Notes: a model not told the origin generated them from the sequence alone. A stretch of 5,714 bases of DNA from an uncultured Chloroflexota bacterium (GCA_903837815.1 CAILWD010000048.1:1-5714); one strand, 5' to 3'. Shown: positions 1-5,483, counted from the first letter of the stretch. Translations and numbers: made by a program.

Positions 1-96
1 GGGGGCGCTACACCTTACATGGAAATGCGCTCCGCAAAATTACTGTAAATTCCAATTAAAGGTTTCACGCGAGATGCGCGCAAGGAGCAGGAAGTT
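1..96. other. Leader upstream of hsp20, possibly with the tail of an upstream gene
   Basis: This stretch could hold the last codons of a + strand gene cut by the window edge. The frame from base 3 reads 18 codons to TAA at 57-59, and the frame from base 1 reads 15 codons to TAA at 46-48. Neither tail is recognisable. Bases 36-60 are an AT-rich island in a GC-rich region and contain a near-palindrome centred on base 44, so a promoter or operator for hsp20 is possible. I cannot assign a convincing -35/-10 pair, and no CIRCE element (TTAGCACTC-N9-GAGTGCTAA) is present. Confidence 0.3.
82..87 (+). promoter_or_regulatory. Shine-Dalgarno site of hsp20
   Basis: AAGGAG lies nine bases before the ATG at 97. 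This is a near-ideal ribosome binding site and fixes the hsp20 start. Confidence 0.8.
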
Positions 97-492
97 ATGC
101 CCACCATTGTCCGTAAATCAAATACAGCGTTGATGGAAACCCGCCGCGAGGTGGTTCACGCAGTCAGTTGGCAGGTGCGGGCCAGCGTCTGGAGTCCGCC
201 CACAGACGTGTACGAAACTGAGCAGGCGTATGTGACACGGGTGGAGATTGCCGGGATGCGCGAAGAAGATTTCGAGGTATTGGTCGAGAATCATACCCTC
301 ATCATCTCAGGCACACGCCCCGACTATGAAAGACGCGCATACCAGCAAATGGAAATACGGTTCGGGAAATTTTCCACGGCAGTCCACCTGCCCGGCCCGG
401 TCAATATGGATCAGGCGCGCGCCGAATACAAAGACGGCTTTTTGACCGTCACCATCCCCAAGGCAACACCAAACCAAGTCAAGGTCAAATAA
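97..492 (+). CDS. Hsp20 family small heat-shock protein
   Basis: This is a 131-residue cytosolic, ATP-independent holdase of the alpha-crystallin family. Such proteins form oligomers that bind partly unfolded proteins and keep them soluble for refolding or degradation. The N-terminal arm is short (about residues 1-31). The alpha-crystallin domain runs from about 32 to 121, opening with PPTDVYETEQAYVTRVEIAG. It contains the R-F-G-K-F strand (88-92) that precedes HLPGPV, and ends with the signature A-x-Y-x-x-G-x-L (A109, Y111, G114, L116) before TVTIPKA. The extreme C-terminus, V128-K-V130, resembles the I/V-x-I/V anchor that docks into a neighbouring subunit, although it sits almost at the last residue. 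The ATG follows a good Shine-Dalgarno site. The stop codon is four bases before the longest lon start, so the two are probably co-transcribed. The family call is secure; paralogue identity cannot be assigned. Confidence 0.95.
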   Translation: MPTIVRKSNTALMETRREVVHAVSWQVRASVWSPPTDVYETEQAYVTRVEIAGMREEDFEVLVENHTLIISGTRPDYERRAYQQMEIRFGKFSTAVHLPGPVNMDQARAEYKDGFLTVTIPKATPNQVKVK

Positions 493-496
493 ACCC

Positions 497-3145
497 ATGC
501 CCGCTGAACGTTGGCAAACTGGAATTCACCAATTCATTCAAACCTTTGGAGAAACCGATGAAGACCTGTTGAAAATGGTCATGTCATCGGTCTTTTCCCA
601 TTCTCAAAATAATAACGACCCTGCCGCAGCGGAAAACGGAGACAAACCCGAGGGGCAAAAATTCCCCGCTGTACTGCCCATCCTGCCATTGCGCGGCGTG
701 GTCGTTTATCCCAACACAGCCGTCCCATTAACGGTGGGGCAAACCCGCTCCATCAAATTGGTGGACGACGTAGTCGGCGGGGACAAACTCGTTGGCTTGG
801 TCGCCGCACTCGACCCGGAAAAGGAAACGCCAGGCCCCAACGAACTCTACCGGGTCGGCACCATCGCCACCGTCCATCGCCTGCTGCGCGCGCCCGACGG
901 AACAGTCCGCCTGCTGGTGCAGGGCATGGAGCGTTTTCGGCTCGGCGAATTCGTCGAAGAGGAACCCTACCTCAAAGCGCACATCCATCTTGACCCCGAA
1001 ATTCAGGAAGACAACCTCGAAACCAGCGCGCTGGCAAGAAACGCCCGCGACCAGTTCCAGCAAATCACGCAGATGATCCCCTCCTTCCCGGAAGATTTGG
1101 CGAGTTCCATTACCTCGCTCGAAGACCCGCTGCAAACTGCCTATACCATTGCCAACTTCCAGCGCATCGACTTAAAAGACGCCCAGGAAATTCTGGAAAT
1201 CGACTCGGTATACGAGAAGTTGAAGAAACTCATCGGCTTGCTGGTGCGCGAGGCGGAAGTATTGCAAATTGGGCAGAAGATTCAAAACGAGGCGCGGGGC
1301 GAGATTGAAAAGGTTCAGCGCGAATATTTCCTGCGCGAGCAGATGAAAGCCATCCAGCGCGAACTGGGCGACAAGGACGAGCAGGCGGTTGAGACCGAGG
1401 AATTTCGCAAGAAGATCGAAGAAGCGAAGATGCCCGAAGAGGCGCACAAGCAAGCCAAACGTGAGTTGGAGCGCCTTTCACGCCTGCCCACAGCAGCAGC
1501 GGAATACGGCGTCATCCGCACCTACCTCGACTGGCTGGTCACGCTCCCCTGGTCAAACGCTACGCAAGACAACCTCGACATCGGACACGCCCGCGAAATT
1601 TTGAACAAAGACCACTACGGGCTGGAGGACGTGAAAGACCGCATCCTCGAATTTCTCGCCATCCGCAAGCTGCGGCTTGACCGCAAAGACGAAGAAAAGA
1701 AACCCGCCGAAGACTTGATCCGCCGCGAACGTGAAGGCGTGATCCTGTGCTTCGTGGGGCCGCCCGGCGTCGGCAAGACCTCGCTCGGACAATCGATTGC
1801 GCGGGCGATGGAACGCAAGTTTATCCGCGCCTCGCTCGGCGGCGTGCGCGATGAAGCCGAAATTCGCGGACATCGCCGCACCTACATCGGCTCAATGCCG
1901 GGGCGGATTCTGCAATCGCTACGGCGGGTCGATTCCAAGAACCCGGTCTTCATGCTCGACGAAGTGGACAAACTGACCTACGACTTCCACGGCGACCCGG
2001 CATCCGCCCTGCTCGAAGTGCTCGACCCTGAACAGAATGCGGAGTTCCGCGATAACTACCTCGAAGTTGCCTACGACCTCTCGCAGGTATTCTTCATCAC
2101 CACCGCCAACACGCTGGAGACGATTCCGCGCCCGCTGCTTGACCGCATGGAAATCATCTTCCTTTCGGGCTACACCGAAAACGAAAAACTTGCCATCGCG
2201 CGCGGCTATCTCATTCCACGTCAGATTCGCGAAAACAGCCTGCGCGAAAACGAAATCACTTTCAACGATGATGCGCTAAAGATGATGATTCGCCAGTACA
2301 CCCGCGAGGCGGGAGTCCGCAATTTGGAGCGCAAGATCGGCGCGGTGTGCCGCAAGGTGGGCACACGCATCGCGGAAGGCAAACTCGAAAAGGCAGACAT
2401 CACTACTGAATTGCTGGAGGAATATCTCGACCACCCAATCTTCTTCGGGCCTGAGGAACTCAACAAGCGCACCTCCATCCCCGGCGTGGTTCCCGGACTG
2501 GCGTGGACTTCCTTCGGCGGCGACATTCTCTTCATCGAAGCCACCGCCATGCCCGGCGGACGCGGCTTCCAGATGACCGGCTCCATCGGCAACGTGATGC
2601 AGGAATCGGCACGCGCCGCGCTGTCTTATGTGCGATCGCGTTCAGCTTCATTCCACATCGCAGACGAGTTTTTCAACAAGTTCGACATCCACATGCACAT
2701 CCCCGCCGGGGCGCAGCCCAAAGATGGGCCTTCCGCTGGGGTGACAATGGCAACCTCGCTGGTGTCACTCATCTCCGGGCGCAAGGTCAAACCGCAGATT
2801 GGCATGACCGGCGAAATCAGCCTGAGGGGTCAGGTGTTGGCAATTGGCGGCGTCAAAGAAAAGGTGCTGGCGGCGCATCGCAACGGGCTGACTACAGTCA
2901 TCCTGCCGAAACGCAACGAGCAGGATTTGGACGACGTGCCGGAAGAAATCCGCAACTCGATGAAATTCATCTTCGCCGAGACAGTGGAGGATGTGATCAA
3001 CGCCGCGCTCGAAAAGGCAAAGCCCGAGAAAAAGAAGCCAGGAAAACAACAGCCCGCAAAAAAACCACTCGCAAAAACCGCCGCGAAAAAAACCATCAAA
3101 ACGAAAGCAAAGAAAAATGCCAAATCCAAAAGTTCTGCTCGCTGA
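497..3145 (+). CDS. lon: ATP-dependent protease Lon (LonA type)
   Basis: Lon is a cytosolic hexameric AAA+ serine protease that degrades misfolded and short-lived regulatory proteins. Domains in order: an N-terminal substrate-binding domain from about residue 56 (LPILPLRG) to 250; a coiled-coil linker around 260-300; an AAA+ module with Walker A GPPGVGKT (421-428), Walker B VFMLDE (484-489), sensor N538 and arginine finger R550 in LLDRME; and a C-terminal protease domain with catalytic S746 in DGPSAG and K789 in GGVKEK. The S-K spacing of 43 matches E. coli Lon (S679/K722). At 882 residues it is about 100 longer than E. coli Lon (784). The extras are some 45 N-terminal residues, a charged insertion at about 396-413, and a lysine-rich tail (840-882). 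The start is uncertain. ATG 497 lies four bases after hsp20 with only a weak AAGGT upstream, while ATG 575 or 581 would also keep the whole conserved protein. The product is certain, the start about even odds. Confidence 0.97.
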   Translation: MPAERWQTGIHQFIQTFGETDEDLLKMVMSSVFSHSQNNNDPAAAENGDKPEGQKFPAVLPILPLRGVVVYPNTAVPLTVGQTRSIKLVDDVVGGDKLVGLVAALDPEKETPGPNELYRVGTIATVHRLLRAPDGTVRLLVQGMERFRLGEFVEEEPYLKAHIHLDPEIQEDNLETSALARNARDQFQQITQMIPSFPEDLASSITSLEDPLQTAYTIANFQRIDLKDAQEILEIDSVYEKLKKLIGLLVREAEVLQIGQKIQNEARGEIEKVQREYFLREQMKAIQRELGDKDEQAVETEEFRKKIEEAKMPEEAHKQAKRELERLSRLPTAAAEYGVIRTYLDWLVTLPWSNATQDNLDIGHAREILNKDHYGLEDVKDRILEFLAIRKLRLDRKDEEKKPAEDLIRREREGVILCFVGPPGVGKTSLGQSIARAMERKFIRASLGGVRDEAEIRGHRRTYIGSMPGRILQSLRRVDSKNPVFMLDEVDKLTYDFHGDPASALLEVLDPEQNAEFRDNYLEVAYDLSQVFFITTANTLETIPRPLLDRMEIIFLSGYTENEKLAIARGYLIPRQIRENSLRENEITFNDDALKMMIRQYTREAGVRNLERKIGAVCRKVGTRIAEGKLEKADITTELLEEYLDHPIFFGPEELNKRTSIPGVVPGLAWTSFGGDILFIEATAMPGGRGFQMTGSIGNVMQESARAALSYVRSRSASFHIADEFFNKFDIHMHIPAGAQPKDGPSAGVTMATSLVSLISGRKVKPQIGMTGEISLRGQVLAIGGVKEKVLAAHRNGLTTVILPKRNEQDLDDVPEEIRNSMKFIFAETVEDVINAALEKAKPEKKKPGKQQPAKKPLAKTAAKKTIKTKAKKNAKSKSSAR
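548..598 (+). promoter_or_regulatory. Strong inverted repeat at the lon start region (possible RNA hairpin)
   Basis: ACCGATGA (554-561) is perfectly complementary to TCATCGGT (584-591). Allowing C592 to bulge, the stem continues outward as GGAGAA (548-553) against TTTTCC (593-598), with one G-U pair, making 14 pairs in total. An inner GACC/GGTC (563-566/577-580) can add four more. The structure buries a GGAG motif and an ATG at 558, and contains the alternative lon starts at 575 and 581. If ATG 497 is the true start it lies inside coding sequence. The pairing is directly visible; a regulatory role is inference. Confidence 0.5.
3014..3142 (+). other. Lysine-rich C-terminal tail of Lon
   Basis: Residues 840-882 of Lon contain 17 lysines and one arginine among 43 residues, mixed with alanine, proline, threonine and serine and only one acidic residue. 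The pattern (AKKPLAK, TAAKKT, KAKKNAK) resembles histone H1-like or HU-like basic tails. It lies beyond the end of the conserved protease domain and is probably disordered. The DNA is A-rich with almost no T on the + strand and has A7 runs at 3058-3064 and 3086-3092. Its last 29 bases also encode the start of the next gene. Confidence 0.85.
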
Positions 3146-3482
3146 AGACGATATAACCATGGTGTCGCTGTTGACCACCCTGCTGAAAATGGAAGGCTTC
3201 AGCGTTATAGCGTTGCAGGCAGACGAAAACATCCCCGCCGCCGTGCGCAGGGAAAGCCCCGATATTCTTCTGATGGACGTGCATCTCCTTCACCAAAGCG
3301 GACTGGACATTTTGGAGGAATTGCGCAAATCAGAAGATACGCGCCAGACACGCGTGGTGATGTCTTCAGGGGCAAACGTAAGAGATGAGTGCGTCAAACG
3401 CGGCGCAAACGGATTTTTGATGAAACCCTACATGCCCGACGAACTCATCACCATCCTAAAGCAAACCCTCAAATCCTCGTAA
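3117..3482 (+). CDS. Single-domain response regulator (CheY-like receiver)
   Basis: This 121-residue protein is one receiver domain with no DNA-binding or enzymatic output domain, like CheY or Spo0F. The conserved phosphorylation-site residues are all visible: acidic pair D11-D12 in LLAEDD, phosphoacceptor D54 in LLMDVHL, switch residue S83 in VVMSSG, and K103 in LMKPY. It should therefore accept phosphate from a histidine kinase; no kinase gene is in the window. It would act by protein contact or as a phosphorelay intermediate. The ATG lies inside the last codons of lon, in a different frame, giving a 29-base overlap. It sits at the expected distance before the acidic pair, so the start looks right. 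The upstream A-rich AAAGCAAAG may serve as a weak ribosome binding region. Expression is likely coupled to lon. A hairpin follows the stop. Its pathway is unknown. Confidence 0.93.
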   Translation: MPNPKVLLAEDDITMVSLLTTLLKMEGFSVIALQADENIPAAVRRESPDILLMDVHLLHQSGLDILEELRKSEDTRQTRVVMSSGANVRDECVKRGANGFLMKPYMPDELITILKQTLKSS

Positions 3483-3488
3483 ACGAAA

Positions 3489-3518
3489 CGTCCCGAAGGC
3501 TTTTTGCCCTTCGGGACG
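3489..3518 (+). terminator. 11-bp hairpin after the receiver gene, possible terminator or attenuator
   Basis: CGTCCCGAAGG (3489-3499) pairs perfectly with CCTTCGGGACG (3508-3518) around an eight-base loop containing T5. On the + strand the stem is followed by CTCACCCACC, with no T tract, so it does not fit a classical intrinsic terminator. Read on the - strand it is followed by TTTCGTTT, which is more terminator-like, but no - strand gene arrives here. It lies seven bases after the receiver stop codon and 15 bases before the GNAT start. It may stop or weaken transcription, or protect the 3' end of the upstream mRNA. Confidence 0.55.
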
Positions 3519-3532
3519 CTCACCCACCACAC

Positions 3533-3955
3533 ATGCATATCCGCGAATTTCATTTTCCAGACGACTACCCGCCCACGCTGAGACTCTGGCAGAGCATCGA
3601 AACAGGAGTCAAAGTGGGGCGCTCCGACTCACCCGAAGAAATTGAAAAAAAAATCCAGCGCGACCCCGACTTGTTCCTGCTGGCCGAATCCGACGGCGAA
3701 ATCATCGGCACGGTGATCGGCGGTTACGACGGGCGGCGCGGAATGGTCTACCATCTTGCTGTGCGTCAGGATTTCCGCAAACAGGGGGTGGGCGACATGT
3801 TGCTCAACGAAGTCGAAAAAAGATTGCAAGCCAAAGGCTGCGTCAAGTGTTACCTGCTGGTCTTTGCCGATAACGAGCGCGCAATCCAATTCTATGAAAA
3901 TCGCGGCTGGGTGGACATGAAAGAAGATAAGGTCTTCGGAAAGGAGTTCCTGTGA
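3533..3955 (+). CDS. GNAT family N-acetyltransferase, YpeA-like
   Basis: This 140-residue cytosolic enzyme should transfer an acetyl group from acetyl-CoA to an amine; the substrate is unknown. The GNAT fold is clear: LFLLAESDGEIIGTVIGGYD (48-67), the strand YHLAV (73-77), the CoA pyrophosphate loop R-K-Q-G-V-G (82-87) and motif B N114-E-R-A-I-Q-F-Y-E-N-R-G-W (114-126). From memory it resembles E. coli YpeA (about 141 residues) in length and in the FLxAE-GE-GT-GGYDG-RG pattern, but also has the fuller motif-B ending typical of RimI-like enzymes. I chose ATG 3533 because the conserved fold begins there; the open frame runs upstream through the hairpin and the receiver gene but looks non-coding. 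No Shine-Dalgarno site precedes it, since the leader is C-rich. It overlaps mogA by four bases, so the pair is translationally coupled. A nine-A run at 3645-3653 encodes E-K-K-I. Confidence 0.9.
   Translation: MHIREFHFPDDYPPTLRLWQSIETGVKVGRSDSPEEIEKKIQRDPDLFLLAESDGEIIGTVIGGYDGRRGMVYHLAVRQDFRKQGVGDMLLNEVEKRLQAKGCVKCYLLVFADNERAIQFYENRGWVDMKEDKVFGKEFL
3938..3946 (+). promoter_or_regulatory. Shine-Dalgarno site of mogA
   Basis: GGAAAGGAG, within the last codons of the GNAT gene, lies five bases before the GTG at 3952. It supports this GTG as the mogA start and a GTGA overlap with the GNAT stop codon. Confidence 0.8.
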
Positions 3956-4446
3956 GCCTGCGATTTGGGATTCTGACCCTCTCTGACCGCTCAGCAAAAG
4001 GGGAACGGGCAGACGCTTCGGGCCCTGCACTCGCAGATTTGATTCGCGCCCAGGGCTGGTCGGTGGCCAAACAGTCGATTCTCCCCGACGATGAATCTGC
4101 CATCTGCACCGCGCTCACCGCGTGGGCTGACATCGACGAAGTGGATGTGATTCTCACCACCGGCGGTACAGGCTTCGCCCCACGTGATGTAACCCCCGAA
4201 GCCACTCGAAAAGTGATCGAACGTGAAGCGCCCGGCCTCGCCGAGGCCATGCGCGCCGAAAGTTTGAAGAAGACGCCGCACGCCATGCTTTCCCGCGCCA
4301 TGGCTGGCATCCGCGGGCGGACATTGATCATCAACCTGCCGGGCAGTCCCAAGGGGGCCGTGGAGAATTTGCAGACCATTCTGCCCGTCCTCTCCCATGC
4401 CGTACAACTGCTGACAGACGACCCGGCTTCGGAGAAGTCACATTAG
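3952..4446 (+). CDS. mogA: Molybdopterin adenylyltransferase MogA
   Basis: MogA adenylylates molybdopterin with ATP to give MPT-AMP, the substrate for molybdate insertion by MoeA in molybdenum cofactor synthesis. The 164-residue protein is one MoaB/Mog-type domain. Visible motifs are ILTLSDRSAKGERADASGP near the N-terminus (7-25), PDDES with D46, TTGGTGFAPRDVTPEAT (69-85) with the GGTG nucleotide loop and D79, and NLPGSPKG (128-135). By my recollection D46 and D79 correspond to the functional aspartates D49 and D82 of E. coli MogA. MoaB is the close alternative; the SDR-G-DxSGP opening favours MogA. The start is GTG with a strong ribosome binding site, overlapping the upstream GNAT gene by four bases. 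No other cofactor gene is in the window, so the acetyltransferase pairing is probably just operonic. A spacer with the efp promoter follows. Confidence 0.92.
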   Translation: MSLRFGILTLSDRSAKGERADASGPALADLIRAQGWSVAKQSILPDDESAICTALTAWADIDEVDVILTTGGTGFAPRDVTPEATRKVIEREAPGLAEAMRAESLKKTPHAMLSRAMAGIRGRTLIINLPGSPKGAVENLQTILPVLSHAVQLLTDDPASEKSH

Positions 4447-4451
4447 CAACC

Positions 4452-4481
4452 TAGCCACGACTCGCCACTCATTGGTATAAT
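4452..4481 (+). promoter_or_regulatory. Promoter of efp (sigma-70 type, extended -10)
   Basis: TATAAT at 4476-4481 matches the -10 consensus exactly and is preceded by TGG (4473-4475), giving the extended -10 form TGnTATAAT. A weak -35, TAGCCA (4452-4457, four of six consensus bases), lies 18 bases upstream. Transcription would begin near 4488, about 36 bases before the efp ATG. It lies in the 77-base mogA-efp spacer, so efp has its own transcript start. Confidence 0.8.
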
Positions 4482-4508
4482 CCGCCCGCTCCAGAAAAAA
4501 CCACACAC

Positions 4509-4516
4509 AAGGAAAG
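4509..4516 (+). promoter_or_regulatory. Shine-Dalgarno site of efp
   Basis: AAGGAAAG lies seven to ten bases before the ATG at 4524, depending on which purines pair. It supports this start, which also gives the normal EF-P N-terminus. Confidence 0.7.
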
Positions 4517-4523
4517 TGCAAGC

Positions 4524-5081
4524 ATGATAGATGTAAATGAACTTCGCAAAGGCGTCACCTTCGAACTGGACGGCAATCTGCTCAAGGTGCTGGACTACAG
4601 CCACAACAAGACCGGGCGCGGCAACGCCAACATCAAGATTAAAGCCCGCAATCTATTGACCGGCGCCACCATCGAGCGCACCTTCAACTCCGGGCTATCG
4701 GTACAGGATGTCAGCCTCGACTTCGCCAACGTCTCCTACCTCTACAACGACGGCGACCTGTACTATTTTATGGACAACGTGACCTTCGAACAACCCGGCA
4801 TCAAGAAAGAATCCCTGGGCGAGAGCGCAAAATTCCTCAAGGAAGGCATGGAAGTCAAACTCACCTTTTACAAGGGCGAAGCCATTGACATCGAAATGCC
4901 CACCTCTGTGGATTTGAAAGTCGTCGAAGCCGACATGGCAATCCGCGGCGACACCGCGACAGGCGTTACCAAGAAAGTTACCACCGAGACCGGCATTCAG
5001 GTGCAGTGTCCCAACTTTGTCGTCGTCGGTGACACCATCCGCGTGGATACCCGCACGGGCGAATACATTACACGGGTTTAG
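4524..5081 (+). CDS. efp: Translation elongation factor P
   Basis: EF-P binds between the P and E sites of stalled ribosomes and promotes peptide bond formation at proline stretches. At 185 residues it has the family's usual length and three beta domains: a KOW-like N-terminal domain (about 1-63), a first OB domain (about 65-127) and a C-terminal OB domain (about 130-185) ending in the conserved DTRTGEY (175-181). The loop that reaches the peptidyl-transferase centre reads HNKTGRGNANIK (27-38). Its tip is R32, where E. coli (K34) and B. subtilis have lysine, and T30 replaces the proline common in lysine-type loops. This resembles the NKSGR loop of Pseudomonas EF-P, whose R32 is rhamnosylated by EarP. 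No modification enzyme gene is in the window. The gene has its own promoter and terminator, so it is probably monocistronic. The identification is certain. Confidence 0.97.
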   Translation: MIDVNELRKGVTFELDGNLLKVLDYSHNKTGRGNANIKIKARNLLTGATIERTFNSGLSVQDVSLDFANVSYLYNDGDLYYFMDNVTFEQPGIKKESLGESAKFLKEGMEVKLTFYKGEAIDIEMPTSVDLKVVEADMAIRGDTATGVTKKVTTETGIQVQCPNFVVVGDTIRVDTRTGEYITRV

Positions 5082-5094
5082 TACACAAGCGGAC

Positions 5095-5136
5095 AGGCAG
5101 GCACGTACACAATCCTGTTTACTTGCCTGCCTTTTT
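5095..5136 (+). terminator. Intrinsic terminator after efp
   Basis: AGGCAGGCA (5095-5103) pairs with TGCCTGCCT (5124-5132). Inside it GTA/TAC (5105-5107/5120-5122) and ACA/TGT (5109-5111/5116-5118) continue the stem, interrupted by two C-T mismatches, to a four-base ATCC loop. TTTTT (5132-5136) follows. This is a long GC-rich stem with a T tract, starting 14 bases after the efp stop. Confidence 0.85.
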
Positions 5137-5149
5137 ACCTTCCCATCCC

Positions 5150-5479
5150 ATGAGAACCCCCGCAGGACGCGAATGTCCATACTTTCACGGCGACTATTAC
5201 CGTGGTCGCAACGTGGAGGAATGCCGTCTGCTGAAAGCCAGCGGACAGGGCTGGTCGAGTGATCTTTGCAAAACCTGCCCTGTGCCCTATATTGCCCGCG
5301 CCAACTCCTGCAAACACATGCAATTGAAGGCAACGGTCAGCCGCTCTGCCCTTGCGTTTTTCCAGCGCCGCGTGCAAGTCAGCGCATATTGCGAAAAGAC
5401 TCAACGCGCGGTGGCCGAACCGCACGTGGGTTGCGGGGAATGCCACGAACTGCCTTTCACTTTTGAAGTAAAAGAATAA
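5150..5479 (+). CDS. Cysteine-rich protein of unknown function
   Basis: I do not recognise this 109-residue protein. It has eight cysteines (C9, C25, C40, C43, C54, C81, C95, C98), plus H13, H56, H92 and H99, and is basic in its middle part. Two CxxC pairs are present, CKTC (40-43) and CGEC (95-98), and the first continues as CPVPYIARANSC. The pattern suggests a structural zinc site or an iron-sulfur cluster; no known fold is evident. There is no signal peptide or membrane segment, so it is probably cytosolic. I chose ATG 5150; a TTG nine codons upstream falls inside the efp terminator stem. There is no Shine-Dalgarno site, only a pyrimidine-rich leader, and no convincing promoter, so it may rely on readthrough from efp. 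The HAD gene starts 25 bases downstream, perhaps in the same transcript. Base composition and codon use fit a real gene. Confidence 0.75.
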   Translation: MRTPAGRECPYFHGDYYRGRNVEECRLLKASGQGWSSDLCKTCPVPYIARANSCKHMQLKATVSRSALAFFQRRVQVSAYCEKTQRAVAEPHVGCGECHELPFTFEVKE

Positions 5480-5483
5480 CCGA

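Noticed and set aside
511..539. Internal promoter before the alternative lon start (TTGGCA as -35)
   Set aside because: The matching -10 position has almost no consensus bases.
3086..3092. A7 run as a programmed -1 frameshift site in lon
   Set aside because: A -1 shift would enter a frame that ends at 3156 and not the receiver gene, and no stimulatory structure is apparent.
2503..3156. 217-codon + strand open frame inside the 3' part of lon
   Set aside because: It is out of frame with lon, rich in arginine and histidine, and lies over conserved Lon protease motifs. It is a GC-bias shadow.
3389..3532. 48-codon upstream extension of the GNAT gene
   Set aside because: It would overlap the conserved K103 region of the receiver gene and run through the 11-bp hairpin. 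The fold begins at ATG 3533.
3843..4379. 178-codon - strand frame opposite mogA
   Set aside because: Low-complexity Arg/Ser/Ala composition typical of antisense reading of a GC-rich gene. The mogA motifs on the + strand are clear.
5123..5149. TTG start for the cysteine-rich gene
   Set aside because: It lies within the 3' arm of the efp terminator. ATG 5150 gives a sensible protein.
4695..5333. 212-codon - strand frame across efp and the cysteine-rich gene
   Set aside because: It mirrors two well-supported + strand genes and an intrinsic terminator, and has no recognisable domain.
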